A program made the translations under genes and the position numbers. Shown piece after piece: positions 18,335-26,941 of a DNA stretch of 64,000 nucleotides; positions within the stretch are counted from its first letter, which is position 1, and every line of letters begins with the position of its first letter. The stretch spans positions 1-64,000 of the forward strand of contig NZ_NDHW01000036.1 of assembly GCF_002251945.1 (NCBI RefSeq), given 5' to 3'. The notes beneath the pieces are model-generated. The model saw only the letters and a list, made by a program, of their open reading frames with translations, had not been told where the DNA came from and did no database searches. Origin of the DNA: Pseudanabaena sp. SR411. GTDB lineage: Bacteria; Cyanobacteriota; Cyanobacteriia; Pseudanabaenales; Pseudanabaenaceae.

Positions 18335-18742
18335 ATGGAAATAGACTACATAGCCCTATTTGTGTCAGATGTGACGCGATCGCTGATTTTTTATCGTGAT
18401 ATTTTAGGTTTTCGCTTTGACAAACCTGCTAAACCTGATGGCGTGGAGGGCTACAGCGGCAGGCTAAAAATTGGCATTTATGATCGCAGTTGGTTGCCAA
18501 AATTATTTGGCGATCGCAGCAAGCAGATGATTAGCGGTAATCCATTTTTGCTATCGATGACCGTTGATGATCTCGATCAGGTTTATCAGCAAATATGCGA
18601 TCGGCAAGTTAGCATTCAAGAAAGTAAGCTATTAGATATCATCTCGCCACCCGAAGTTATGCCTTGGGGACAAAGAATTTTGTTTTTAAGCGATCCTGAT
18701 GGCAATATTCTCGAAATTGTCCAATCAAACCCGAACCAATAA
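18335..18742 (+). CDS. VOC (glyoxalase/bleomycin resistance) family protein
   Basis: About 135 residues from the ATG at 18335 (MEIDYIALFVSDVTRSLIFY). It has the typical YRDILGFRFD, MTVDDLDQVYQQI and FLSDPDGNILEIVQ segments of a two-module VOC fold. An earlier in-frame start lies in the hairpin and is unlikely. The substrate is unknown. The TAA stop is inside a 30-bp perfect hairpin stem. Confidence 0.85.
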   Translation: MEIDYIALFVSDVTRSLIFYRDILGFRFDKPAKPDGVEGYSGRLKIGIYDRSWLPKLFGDRSKQMISGNPFLLSMTVDDLDQVYQQICDRQVSIQESKLLDIISPPEVMPWGQRILFLSDPDGNILEIVQSNPNQ

Positions 18743-18793
18743 ATTTCCTAAAACTGTTGCCAAGCAACAGTTTTAGGAAATTTATTGGTTCGG
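18731..18793 (+). terminator. Perfect 30-bp hairpin at the VOC gene end
   Basis: The left arm begins CCGAACCAATAAATTTCC and is complementary over 30 bases to the right arm, which ends TTTATTGGTTCGG; the loop is CAA (18761-18763). The last codons and the stop of the VOC gene are inside the left arm. The length and perfection are unusual for a simple terminator. Confidence 0.85.
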
Positions 18794-18881
18794 ATAGCTG
18801 CAAACATAGATATATCTTTGGTATTTTGGAACAGAGAGTATATATTTGACCTTGGTTAAAACTTCAAACGTTTGTATACCT

Positions 18882-19799
18882 ATGCCTACCCAAAACGATA
18901 TCCCCGTTGCTCAAAGAGTCAGCGATCCTAATCGATCGCCCCAAAAGCAACCTGAAAAAGTTAACTCAATTTCGCGATCGCTACAGTCAGTTCCTTGGTG
19001 GGCATATGGTTTAGCAGTCTTAGCTTTTTTGTCACCCATTGTCAGCACCCGTATCTGGTTCGCCCTGAACGCTAACGCTACCAATCAACCCAAAGAAATT
19101 ACTACACCTGTTGAAAGTTCACAACCCACTGTATCAGCAACAGCGCAACCGTCGGTGCGTCCCACCGTTGCACCATTTATAACCACAACTCCAACTGCTA
19201 AAGCCAATGTCAATGGCGAAAATCCAGAAGTCATTGCTAAAGATACCGATAGTCCGCCAGACTTATTTGGTCATCATGCTTTTAGTGAAGCTCCTGCGAA
19301 CAAATTACGTACTATTGGTAGGGCAGGAGATGGTTATGAAATTCGACTACATGAAGCAGCAGCAAAAAGTTATCTCAAAATGGAAGCTGATGCCAAGGCT
19401 GATGGTGTTGATTTTGTCGTGATTTCAGGCTTTCGGACGATCGCTGAGCAGCAAGAACTCTTTTTTGAGATCAGCAAACAACGGAATCAAACCCCAGCCC
19501 AACGAGCTAAGGTCAGCGCTCCCCCAGGGCATAGCGAACATCACACAGGTTATGCACTAGATATTGGTGATGGTGCTGTTCCCAGTGCGAATCTATCAAC
19601 AAATTTTGAGAAAACTGCTGCTTTTCAGTGGTTACAAAGTAATGCAGCCAAGTATGGCTTTGAGATGTCTTTCCCGCCCAACAATCCTCAAGGTGTAATG
19701 TATGAGCCTTGGCATTGGCGGTTTGTAGGTGATGATGATAGTCTTGCGACTTTTTACAAGAAGTCCAATCGCAGTAGTTCCTTTATTAAAAAGCCATAA
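18882..19799 (+). CDS. VanY-like D-alanyl-D-alanine carboxypeptidase
   Basis: About 305 residues from the ATG at 18882 (MPTQNDIPV). A single membrane helix near residues 42-62 (WWAYGLAVLAFLSPIV) anchors the protein. A Pro/Thr-rich linker follows, then a catalytic domain with VISGFRTIAEQQELF, the zinc motif PGHSEHHTGYALDIGDG and EPWHWRF. This is the VanY/LAS family, zinc peptidases that trim D-Ala from peptidoglycan stems in the periplasm. The key His and Asp residues are present. Confidence 0.9.
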   Translation: MPTQNDIPVAQRVSDPNRSPQKQPEKVNSISRSLQSVPWWAYGLAVLAFLSPIVSTRIWFALNANATNQPKEITTPVESSQPTVSATAQPSVRPTVAPFITTTPTAKANVNGENPEVIAKDTDSPPDLFGHHAFSEAPANKLRTIGRAGDGYEIRLHEAAAKSYLKMEADAKADGVDFVVISGFRTIAEQQELFFEISKQRNQTPAQRAKVSAPPGHSEHHTGYALDIGDGAVPSANLSTNFEKTAAFQWLQSNAAKYGFEMSFPPNNPQGVMYEPWHWRFVGDDDSLATFYKKSNRSSSFIKKP

Positions 19800-19800
19800 T

Positions 19801-19930
19801 GTTTATGTGGGGTGGCAAGTCGCCCCACATAAACTTAAGCCATAATTTTCTTGTGGAGGGAGGCAAAGCCGCCACCATAAAAACTTAAGCCATAACTTTC
19901 TTCAGAGGGAGGCTTTGCTGACCTCTCAAA
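19801..19930 (+). repeat. Hairpin followed by a degenerate tandem repeat
   Basis: GTTTATGTGGGG and CCCCACATAAAC form a hairpin immediately after the VanY-like gene. Two direct copies of about 45 bases follow, each starting AACTTAAGCCATAA and carrying GGAGGGAGGC (second copy AGAGGGAGGC) further on. No coding function is evident. Confidence 0.65.
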
Positions 19931-19979
19931 CTTCATTGTGCAGTACATCCCAAAATTGGGTTTATTTTTGAACTTTGCC

Positions 19980-20705
19980 ATGAATGTTAATGCTACAGAT
20001 CTACTCGCGATCGCCATATTTACAATTACGATGATGTCTTTGGTAGGGACGATGGCGGGATTGTCTCCAATTGTTCCTAGTGCGATCGCCATTACTTTAC
20101 TCAGCATATGGGGGCTGGACATTGGCTTTTGGCAAGGGAAATTTGGAGCCTATGCTCAAGCGTGGCTAAGGGCGCGATCGCCTAAATACCGCGAGCGAGT
20201 TTCCTATCACGAAGCAGGACATTTTCTAGTCGCCCATGTATTGGGATTTAAAGTTGTCAAATATACGATCGCAGGTATTGTTGGGCGATCGTTAGGTGAG
20301 ATCTTAGCTGATGAGAACTTTACGGGTATCGAAGGTGGTGTAGAAATTGAGACTACTGATGTGAATAGTTCTGGCAATTTATCGACCAATTTATCGGCAA
20401 ATTTACTGGATCGCTACAGTACTCTCTATATGGCAGGTATTGCGGCTGAACAACTGATGTGTGAAGGTGAAACTGAAGGTGGTATTGATGATATGCAACG
20501 CCTACGTCAAGCCATTTCTCTTTTACCCAATCCGATGACTCAAGAGCGTTGGGCGTTATTAAATGCTCGTAATTTATTAAGCGATCGACGTACAGTACTA
20601 ATTAAGCTTGCCGAGAAAATGCTCAGTGGTGCAACTGTCGAAGATTGCTGTCAAACTATTGATCAAGAACTATCTGTATATAAAAATGTGGGTACTCCTA
20701 TTTAG
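19980..20705 (+). CDS. Membrane protein with M41 (FtsH-like) peptidase motif but no AAA domain
   Basis: About 241 residues from the ATG at 19980 (MNVNATDLLAIAIF). Two hydrophobic segments near residues 5-45 are followed by SYHEAGHFLVAHVLG, with HEAGH at about residues 77-81, the zinc motif of FtsH-type M41 peptidases. A later helical part, YMAGIAAEQLMCEGETEGGIDDMQRL, resembles the M41 region that provides the third zinc ligand (Asp). The AAA+ ATPase module of FtsH is absent. Similar stand-alone proteins occur in cyanobacteria and plants; the role is not established. Confidence 0.8.
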   Translation: MNVNATDLLAIAIFTITMMSLVGTMAGLSPIVPSAIAITLLSIWGLDIGFWQGKFGAYAQAWLRARSPKYRERVSYHEAGHFLVAHVLGFKVVKYTIAGIVGRSLGEILADENFTGIEGGVEIETTDVNSSGNLSTNLSANLLDRYSTLYMAGIAAEQLMCEGETEGGIDDMQRLRQAISLLPNPMTQERWALLNARNLLSDRRTVLIKLAEKMLSGATVEDCCQTIDQELSVYKNVGTPI

Positions 20706-20740
20706 GACTACCAAAAACTTTATACTTATCGATATACAAA

Positions 20741-21394
20741 ATGATCGCTTCAGAGCAACAATTAAAACAACTTGTCACAGAAACTTGTCAACATCCACAT
20801 GGAAGTGTTGAAAGACAAAAGGGATTAACTGTACTAGTACGTTTAATTAATCGATCACAAAAACTTTGGCAAGATAGTTCGACCTATTATGAAGATGCTT
20901 TACAGCAGACATGGTTATATTTTTGTCGCAATCTTTGTGAGGCTATTACTGCAAAATCTGCTTATGATTCTGAGCAAAGTAATGTGATTACGTGGATGAA
21001 TGCTTATCTCAAAAGGCGCTTGCAAGATATGTATATCGAAAATCAACAACAGAAACAAAAATATGCCCCTAAACAATGGGAAAATAATAACCACACAAAT
21101 GAAATAGATCGAGCCATAGAGCATATAGCTACACCGCCTCCATCATCTAACTTATTAGAGCAATTGCAGAAGTGGGTGGAAGTGGATCGAACAAAGATTT
21201 TACGACACACTTACATACGCGATCGCACTGACGTGAATGCTCAGATCTTAATCCTCAAGCGTTTACCACCTGAGACTAGTTGGCAAATATTAGCTCAAGA
21301 ATTTGCACTCCCAGTTTCCACCCTTAGCAGTTTTTATCAACGTAAATGTATTCCTTTGCTAAAAGAGTTTTACGAAAAGCAGATTGTTGCTTAG
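20741..21394 (+). CDS. Sigma-70-like RNA polymerase factor
   Basis: A 217-residue protein. Its layout fits the divergent cyanobacterial sigma-70-like proteins that precede DUF1822 genes: a region-2-like part with YEDALQQTWLYFCRNLCE and VITWMNAYLKRRLQDMY, a linker, then a region-4-like helix-turn-helix with SWQILAQEFALPVSTLSSFYQRKCIPLLKEF. It would direct RNA polymerase to a small promoter set. The DUF1822 gene follows after 21 bases, so the two are probably co-transcribed. Confidence 0.75.
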   Translation: MIASEQQLKQLVTETCQHPHGSVERQKGLTVLVRLINRSQKLWQDSSTYYEDALQQTWLYFCRNLCEAITAKSAYDSEQSNVITWMNAYLKRRLQDMYIENQQQKQKYAPKQWENNNHTNEIDRAIEHIATPPPSSNLLEQLQKWVEVDRTKILRHTYIRDRTDVNAQILILKRLPPETSWQILAQEFALPVSTLSSFYQRKCIPLLKEFYEKQIVA

Positions 21395-21415
21395 ATCAAA
21401 TTAAAAACATTAGTT

Positions 21416-22384
21416 ATGAATAATATTGCTGATATTTCTTTGTCTCTGCCAGTTTCTCTTAAACATCGTGGCGTTGCTAATTCTCTTGCATTACAACAGC
21501 CTACGCTACAGGCAGCAACACGAGTGAGACTCAATACTCTAGCAGTTCTCGTAATTTGTGATTATCTAAATATGATGGGAATCTCCACCAATTTAGAAGC
21601 TAGCGATTGTTGGAATCCAATTGTTCAACTCTGTGCAAATATCGCTGACTTAGAAGTTGAGGGGGTAGGAAAGTTGGAGTGTCGATCACTACAAGCTGGA
21701 GATAGGAACTGTTATGTACCACCCGAAGTATGGGAAGACCGCATTGGTTATGTCGTTGTGCAATTTGAAACAAACTTGCGATCGGCTACATTATTAGGTT
21801 TTGTACCACAGGTATCAACAGAATTCATTTCACCTGATCACTTAGAACCAATTGAAAATTTATGTGGAGCGATCAACTCTTTGCGAACAACTACTCAGAT
21901 GGTTTCTCGTAATTCAAAGGCGGTCGCAAGTCTCAGCAATTGGTTAAAGGGTGTGTGTGTGTCAGGGTGGCAAGAGCTAGAAACTTTACTAGACGATAAA
22001 CAGTCTCAGTATGCTTATCGTACAAAAGAAATCTCCCGATCTCTCCGCAATAATTTAGTTGATTCAAAGGAAATTCGACGTGGTAAGTTGTTTGAATTGA
22101 GCTTTACGAATCCTAAAAGTTTACTAGCTCTAATCGCGACAATTTCGCCAAAAGGTCAAAATGAGATCGATATTCGTTTATCACTTTATCCAATCTCAGA
22201 AACTTTTCTGCCCGAATTGATTGAATTAGTTGTTTTAGACGATGAGGGGAATGAGTTTTTAAAAGGGCAAGCTAGAAGTATTGATAATTATCTCAATATT
22301 CAATTTAGCGGCAAGATAGGAGAGCGCTTTATTATTCGAGTCTCTCTTGATGACAGTTCTTTGATAGAAAATTTTATTATTTAA
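21416..22384 (+). CDS. DUF1822 family protein
   Basis: A 322-residue soluble protein. The N-terminal half has RVRLNTLAVLVICDYLNMMGI, SDCWNPIVQLCANIADLEVEG and RNCYVPPEVWEDRIGYVVVQF, the typical DUF1822 pattern. The C-terminal quarter looks like a beta-rich domain (LIELVVLDDEGNEFLKGQA). The family is restricted largely to cyanobacteria and is often coupled to sigma-70-like genes, as here. Action as a partner or regulator of the sigma factor is an inference. Confidence 0.8.
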   Translation: MNNIADISLSLPVSLKHRGVANSLALQQPTLQAATRVRLNTLAVLVICDYLNMMGISTNLEASDCWNPIVQLCANIADLEVEGVGKLECRSLQAGDRNCYVPPEVWEDRIGYVVVQFETNLRSATLLGFVPQVSTEFISPDHLEPIENLCGAINSLRTTTQMVSRNSKAVASLSNWLKGVCVSGWQELETLLDDKQSQYAYRTKEISRSLRNNLVDSKEIRRGKLFELSFTNPKSLLALIATISPKGQNEIDIRLSLYPISETFLPELIELVVLDDEGNEFLKGQARSIDNYLNIQFSGKIGERFIIRVSLDDSSLIENFII

Positions 22385-22401
22385 GTATCTGAACATAATT
22401 A

Positions 22402-22500
22402 AAAACTAGAGCCAAAACATGTGGCACCACATGTTTTGGCTCTAGTTTTAAGATGTAATAAAGCACCGCGCTTCGCGCGGTGCTTTATTACATCTTAAAA
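22402..22500. terminator. Two consecutive long perfect hairpins between convergent genes
   Basis: The first hairpin (22402-22449) has 23-base arms beginning AAAACTAGAGCC with centre CA. The second (22446-22500) has 26-base arms beginning TTTTAAGATGTAATAAAGC, loop TTC and core CCGCGC/GCGCGG. The arms overlap by four bases. Both stems are perfect. They separate the DUF1822 gene from the convergent solute-binding gene and probably terminate both transcripts. Confidence 0.85.
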
Positions 22501-22505
22501 GATAT

Positions 22506-23927
22506 TTATTGCATGGGAGTAAAATCATAGCCAGTTGATGATTTGCTGGGCTGAATTTTGAGCAGCATATTTGTATCAGCGCGATCGCCAGAGGGTAGAA
22601 ACTTCACAATGCCTGTAGCACCATTAACCGAAAAACCTTGCTGCGAAATTACTTGTTGCAAACCACTACGAGTAGGATTTTGCTTTAATCCCGCAATAAT
22701 TGCTTGCATTGCATCATAAGATGTTGCTGTGCGCCAATTAACAATTCCACTCCAGAGCTTTTGAGCATTTTTAGCAAAAGGATTTGCAGAATCAATATCG
22801 GGATGCCAAATTGAATTAATCACCATACCGTTAACATCTTTCTGACCTAATTGAAGAGTTTTGTGGGTATTCATTGTCGAACTACCTATTAGAGAGAGTT
22901 TCCCTTGGTTTGCTCTTGCCATGTCAGTTGCTGCATTGATTTTGTCAATATTGGGCAATAAAAGTAAGCCATCGGCTCCTTCAGCAATGAACTTGGGAAT
23001 GATGAGATCGGGACTAAAATCTATAGCCGCAAAATCACAGGGTGTATTTGCGATACGACCGCCATTCGATACAACGCGATCAGTAAACTCAGCTTTAAGC
23101 GATTGACTTGACACAGAGGTAGAATCGTTGCAGATGGCAATAGTGGCAAAATTTTTTGTCTTGGTGGCATACTGCGCTAAAACAAGAGCCTCGTTACGGA
23201 GATTTGGTATGGTGCGAAAAATATAGCTACCAATTCCCGATAGGTTTACAGCGTTAGATGTGGGAGAAATCGCTACTAAATTATTTTGTTGATAAATGGG
23301 CGCAGCAGCTAGAGATACATTACTGGCGTTATGTCCTACAACTGCCAGAATTTTATTGTCCTTTGCAAATTCTGCCGCGATTTGAGCAGCAAGATTGGGA
23401 TCGTTACGATCATCAGCAATCGCCACTTTGATCGGAATTCCATTAATGCCACCACTGCGATTGATCTCATCTTGAGCCTGCGCTACACCTCTGAGTATTT
23501 CCTGTGCAACATCAAGGTTGCTGCCAATTGGGATGCTGACAGCAATTTTTAGAGCATTGTTATTGCCAATTTTGGCATTATTCAAGTAAATCAAGGCTTC
23601 AGGATCGTTGGGGTTCTGCTGGAGTGAAGCTTGAAATTTGGTGATCGCCTCATTCCAATTGCCCTGTGCCATAGACTCAACGCCCGCTTGTTTGTCAGGA
23701 GTCAGCTTGTCGCTAATTAGAATTTTGTCTCCAATACTAATGACATTAAGGATATTTTGGATGTTTTGGAGAGATGAAACTTGTGAATTTGGAGAAACAG
23801 AAGAATTAGAGGGATTAGATGCTTTCTGAGACCACCAATATCCGCCAAATCCCAATCCTAAAAATAGCAAAATGAAAACAATTGGTGGTGGAGGGGAAGA
23901 TTTTTTGGTTGCTTTTGAATTTGCCAT
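22506..23927 (-). CDS. Membrane-anchored TPR plus branched-chain-type solute-binding protein
   Basis: A 473-residue protein. A membrane helix near residues 16-33 (IVFILLFLGLGFGGYWW) is followed by a linker, a single TPR-like unit (GNWNEAITKFQASLQQNPNDPEALIYLNNA, about 88-117), and a Peripla_BP_6 domain from about residue 125 (IAVSIPIGSNLDVAQEILRGVAQAQDEIN; VVGHNASNVSLAAAPIYQQ; YIFRTIPNL). This domain normally binds amino acids for Liv-type ABC importers, but no permease is near, so a receptor role is likelier. AAGGAG lies upstream of the ATG at 23927. The PspA-like gene lies 27 bases upstream, suggesting an operon. Confidence 0.87.
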   Translation of the reverse strand: MANSKATKKSSPPPPIVFILLFLGLGFGGYWWSQKASNPSNSSVSPNSQVSSLQNIQNILNVISIGDKILISDKLTPDKQAGVESMAQGNWNEAITKFQASLQQNPNDPEALIYLNNAKIGNNNALKIAVSIPIGSNLDVAQEILRGVAQAQDEINRSGGINGIPIKVAIADDRNDPNLAAQIAAEFAKDNKILAVVGHNASNVSLAAAPIYQQNNLVAISPTSNAVNLSGIGSYIFRTIPNLRNEALVLAQYATKTKNFATIAICNDSTSVSSQSLKAEFTDRVVSNGGRIANTPCDFAAIDFSPDLIIPKFIAEGADGLLLLPNIDKINAATDMARANQGKLSLIGSSTMNTHKTLQLGQKDVNGMVINSIWHPDIDSANPFAKNAQKLWSGIVNWRTATSYDAMQAIIAGLKQNPTRSGLQQVISQQGFSVNGATGIVKFLPSGDRADTNMLLKIQPSKSSTGYDFTPMQ

Positions 23928-23954
23928 GACAATTTACTCCTTGATTAAGTCAAA

Positions 23955-24665
23955 TTAATTCAGTTGTTGAAGGTCAGAATTTCCGATTTGCTGAAGACGG
24001 CGCGTTACTTCGTCTTCCAAAGTCATTTGTTCAATTTCGGCATTTACCACTGCGATCGGATTTTCAGATATTGCGGCAAGTGCATTCGTTCGCAAATTGC
24101 GAGTTTCGACAGCGTTCTTTGCCTCTTCAAATTGACTCTTGGCTGAGCCAATATCAAACTCATTATTGACACTGGCGATGATTGCCAATGCTTCGTTTAC
24201 CTCTGCAAGATCTTTCATATTCTGCATGTCAGACTTGTATGACTCGATCTTTACCCGTTCACGATTCAGCTTTGCTTTGGACTGATTGACGGCTTGTTCT
24301 GCTTGCCGAATCATTGATTCGAGATTTGGCAAAACCTGCTCGATCTGAATCACTTTTGTCATTGTCTGCCTTGCTGCTAGATCGTTTCCAAGTTTCTGGG
24401 CGGTCGCAACTTGTCTATTGAGAACTTCTAACTCTTTAAGTTTTGCCTCATGCATTTTCTTGGCTTTTTGATAGGATGCATCTTGAATAGCAACTGCTTC
24501 TGCTAGACGATGGACACCTTCTTGCATCGATTGTAGTGATTCCTCGGCAACTGCTACCGCCACTTTACCTCCTGCATCTACAGGAATTCCCCAGAGCCAG
24601 TTCCAAGTTCCGACAACGGTTCTACCAGCTTTTTCTCCAATCAACCAATACATTACTTTCTTCAT
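23955..24665 (-). CDS. PspA/IM30-like coiled-coil protein
   Basis: A 236-residue protein, mostly helical. After an N-terminal part with a Trp-rich hydrophobic patch (GTWNWLWGIPVDAGG, about 19-33) comes a long coiled coil (about 50-165) with KAKKMHEAKLKELEVLNRQV and NLESMIRQAEQAVNQSKAKL. A later segment, ALAAISENPIAVVNAEIEQM, completes a PspA-like outline. PspA/IM30 proteins (ESCRT-III relatives) coat and repair damaged membranes. It is clearly divergent from canonical PspA or Vipp1. Its operon with a receptor-like protein, divergent from a CHAT gene, suggests envelope stress sensing. Confidence 0.68.
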   Translation of the reverse strand: MKKVMYWLIGEKAGRTVVGTWNWLWGIPVDAGGKVAVAVAEESLQSMQEGVHRLAEAVAIQDASYQKAKKMHEAKLKELEVLNRQVATAQKLGNDLAARQTMTKVIQIEQVLPNLESMIRQAEQAVNQSKAKLNRERVKIESYKSDMQNMKDLAEVNEALAIIASVNNEFDIGSAKSQFEEAKNAVETRNLRTNALAAISENPIAVVNAEIEQMTLEDEVTRRLQQIGNSDLQQLN

Positions 24666-25112
24666 ATTTTTTTGACTATGAGTTACATGTGCTTTTATCT
24701 ATCGCTAGAGATTGATGATGTATGCAAGTAGAATTCTCGATTTGCATTTTTAATCTATTTAGTCATCATGGCTAATCTGAGAACTTACGCCGTTCTTTAC
24801 AATGTTTAACAAATAAATACTCCCTTACCCACCAGAAGTGATTTGCGAGGCTTCGCGCCGCCAGTCACTTCTTACTTTTTTGTTTTGTTCTAAGTTTAAG
24901 TTTTGTAAATTACTGCGTAAGTTCTTAGTTCGAGCCTGATAGGTAGCTAAATAGTTGCATTTGTACTGCATAGTTCAGCGATCGCTAGAGCTATTGTTAG
25001 TCAAACAATAATTTTGAATTAGCTTTTTATATTTACAAAGGTAATTTAATGACAAATCTAAATAAAACGTACATGATAATTTTGTAGATATTTTGATGGA
25101 GCGATCGCCATT
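24666..25112. promoter_or_regulatory. Divergent intergenic region between the PspA-like and CHAT genes
   Basis: A gap of 447 bases that should contain the promoters of both gene sets. The only clear structure is an imperfect hairpin at about 24834-24873 with arms AGAAGTGA and TCACTTCT and a GC-rich centre (GCGAGGCTTCGCGCCG). The phrase GAACTTACGC at 24781 and its near-complement GCGTAAGTTC at 24922 form a second, widely spaced inverted pair. No RNA gene was recognised. Confidence 0.5.
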
Positions 25113-26927
25113 ATGGGGAAGCTAGTAACCCTAAAATTTAATGACGGTAATTTTGAACAAGGATTTTCTGTAACGATTCAGATCGGTCAAGAAGGAGTCC
25201 AACCTTCATCAGAGATTTCCGCAGTTCTACCTCCATCAACTGATTTACCCAAGCTATACGATGCTTGGCAATCTATCTATTTGGCAATAGGAGCGCCAAC
25301 TCGCCTTTCTGCTGATGCGAATGCTGTTACCAACGTTTCCTTTATTGAAGATTGTTATGATGCAGCAGAAAAACTAGCAGAACAGTTAAATGAGTGGCTA
25401 CGATCGCAATCTTTTTTAACAGCAAGAGAATTACTATCAGACAATATCCAAAGAACAGATGAAGTGCGCGTGCTTTTGCAATCGGGAAATCCTTATTTGC
25501 AGAAAATGCCTTGGCATTTGTGGGACTTATTTGACCGCCGCTTTACTAAATCTGAAATTGCGATCGCTGCTCCTGCCTACTCCAGTATCGAACCTGTCAA
25601 AAAACACTCTGACAAGATCCATATTTTGGTAATTCTCGGTAATAGCGAAGGTATTAATGTGGATACCGATCGCACGATGCTAGAACAATTACCAAATGCT
25701 GAAGTAACTTTATTAGTGGAACCGAAGCGGCAACAACTGAACGATCAATTGTGGCAACAGCAATGGGATATTCTCTTTTTTGCGGGGCATAGCTCTACAC
25801 AGGAGGATATCGGTCGGATCTATATTAACGAGACTGAGAGTTTAAGGATGGAACAGTTGCGCTATGCCATGAGGACTGCTGTATCCAATGGTTTGAGATT
25901 AGCAATTTTTAACTCCTGTGATGGTTTGGGCTTGGCGCGATCGCTATTTGACTTGCATATTCCCCAAGTGATCGTGATGCGCGAACCGATCCCCGATGAA
26001 GTAGCCCAGAAGTTTTTGCGTTACTTTCTCGAAGACTTTTCTAGTGGAACCTCATGCTATTTGTCAGTCCGTCGAGCAAGAGAGCGCTTGCAAGGGATTG
26101 AAGATCGCTTTCCCTGTGCGACATGGTTACCGATTATCTGTCAAAATCCCGCCGAAACACCTTTAACATGGTCGATTCCTAAGGAGGAGAAAGTGACAAA
26201 ACCTCTAACAGCAACACCGCAACAATCAATCCCAGTAATATCGTCAATGCTAGAAGTACCATCGCCAACACCGCCTAGTCGGAGTAATAAAAGGACAAGG
26301 CTATTCCAATTGCCACAAACTTATATGCTTTTGGCAGGAACGGCTTTGGGTTTGGCTTGTTTTATAGCAATACTACGCCCACGTCCGATTGTGATTGCTA
26401 GTGGTGGTGCGATCGCGGCGATTGTATTTGGTGCGTGGGCATGGCAAATCAAGAAGGAATTCGCTTGGCTGAATGAAAATAATTTGCTCGATCGCTATGT
26501 ATTTGCCTCAAAACTGGATGCATTGGAACGCAAATCTCTCGCTACTGGAATGCAGTGGCGCAGAGCGAAAGCATGGGCAAGGGAGATTCATGCTTATGCT
26601 GAAAAAATAGTTGAGAAGGAGCCAGACTTGACGGTAGATATCTTAGAGACTTTGATCACTGTTTTGGCTTTAGCGGGACAGGTTGCTGAGGCGATCGCTA
26701 CTATCGGTCAGGTGAAGTCTGATAACTATCGTGTGGTCGCGCAGCGACGGTTACAAGCAAGTTACGATCGCCTCCAAGCTACTCATGAACTTTTACAAAA
26801 TTTACAAGATCAAGTTCTGTTGCTTTCGCTAGATCGCAATAGTTCAAGTCTCAAAATGGAGCTTCCTGCTCAGTTAAGACTGGCGATCGACACAAATAAA
26901 ATCACTTTACAAGCAAATGAAATTTAA
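25113..26927 (+). CDS. Membrane-anchored CHAT protease
   Basis: A 604-residue protein. Residues 1-150 form a domain preceding the peptidase (QKMPWHLWDLFDRR). The CHAT domain follows (about 168-345) with catalytic His226 in ILFFAGHSS and Cys269 in IFNSCDGLGLA. After a Pro-rich linker, two membrane helices lie near residues 403-421 and 425-445. The C-terminal 150 residues are helical and possibly TPR-like (DILETLITVLALAGQVAEAIATIGQV). CHAT peptidases act in caspase-like responses, including anti-phage and developmental pathways. It starts a rightward gene run encoding membrane and vWA proteins. Confidence 0.88.
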   Translation: MGKLVTLKFNDGNFEQGFSVTIQIGQEGVQPSSEISAVLPPSTDLPKLYDAWQSIYLAIGAPTRLSADANAVTNVSFIEDCYDAAEKLAEQLNEWLRSQSFLTARELLSDNIQRTDEVRVLLQSGNPYLQKMPWHLWDLFDRRFTKSEIAIAAPAYSSIEPVKKHSDKIHILVILGNSEGINVDTDRTMLEQLPNAEVTLLVEPKRQQLNDQLWQQQWDILFFAGHSSTQEDIGRIYINETESLRMEQLRYAMRTAVSNGLRLAIFNSCDGLGLARSLFDLHIPQVIVMREPIPDEVAQKFLRYFLEDFSSGTSCYLSVRRARERLQGIEDRFPCATWLPIICQNPAETPLTWSIPKEEKVTKPLTATPQQSIPVISSMLEVPSPTPPSRSNKRTRLFQLPQTYMLLAGTALGLACFIAILRPRPIVIASGGAIAAIVFGAWAWQIKKEFAWLNENNLLDRYVFASKLDALERKSLATGMQWRRAKAWAREIHAYAEKIVEKEPDLTVDILETLITVLALAGQVAEAIATIGQVKSDNYRVVAQRRLQASYDRLQATHELLQNLQDQVLLLSLDRNSSSLKMELPAQLRLAIDTNKITLQANEI

Positions 26928-26941
26928 AAAGGATAAAAGTT

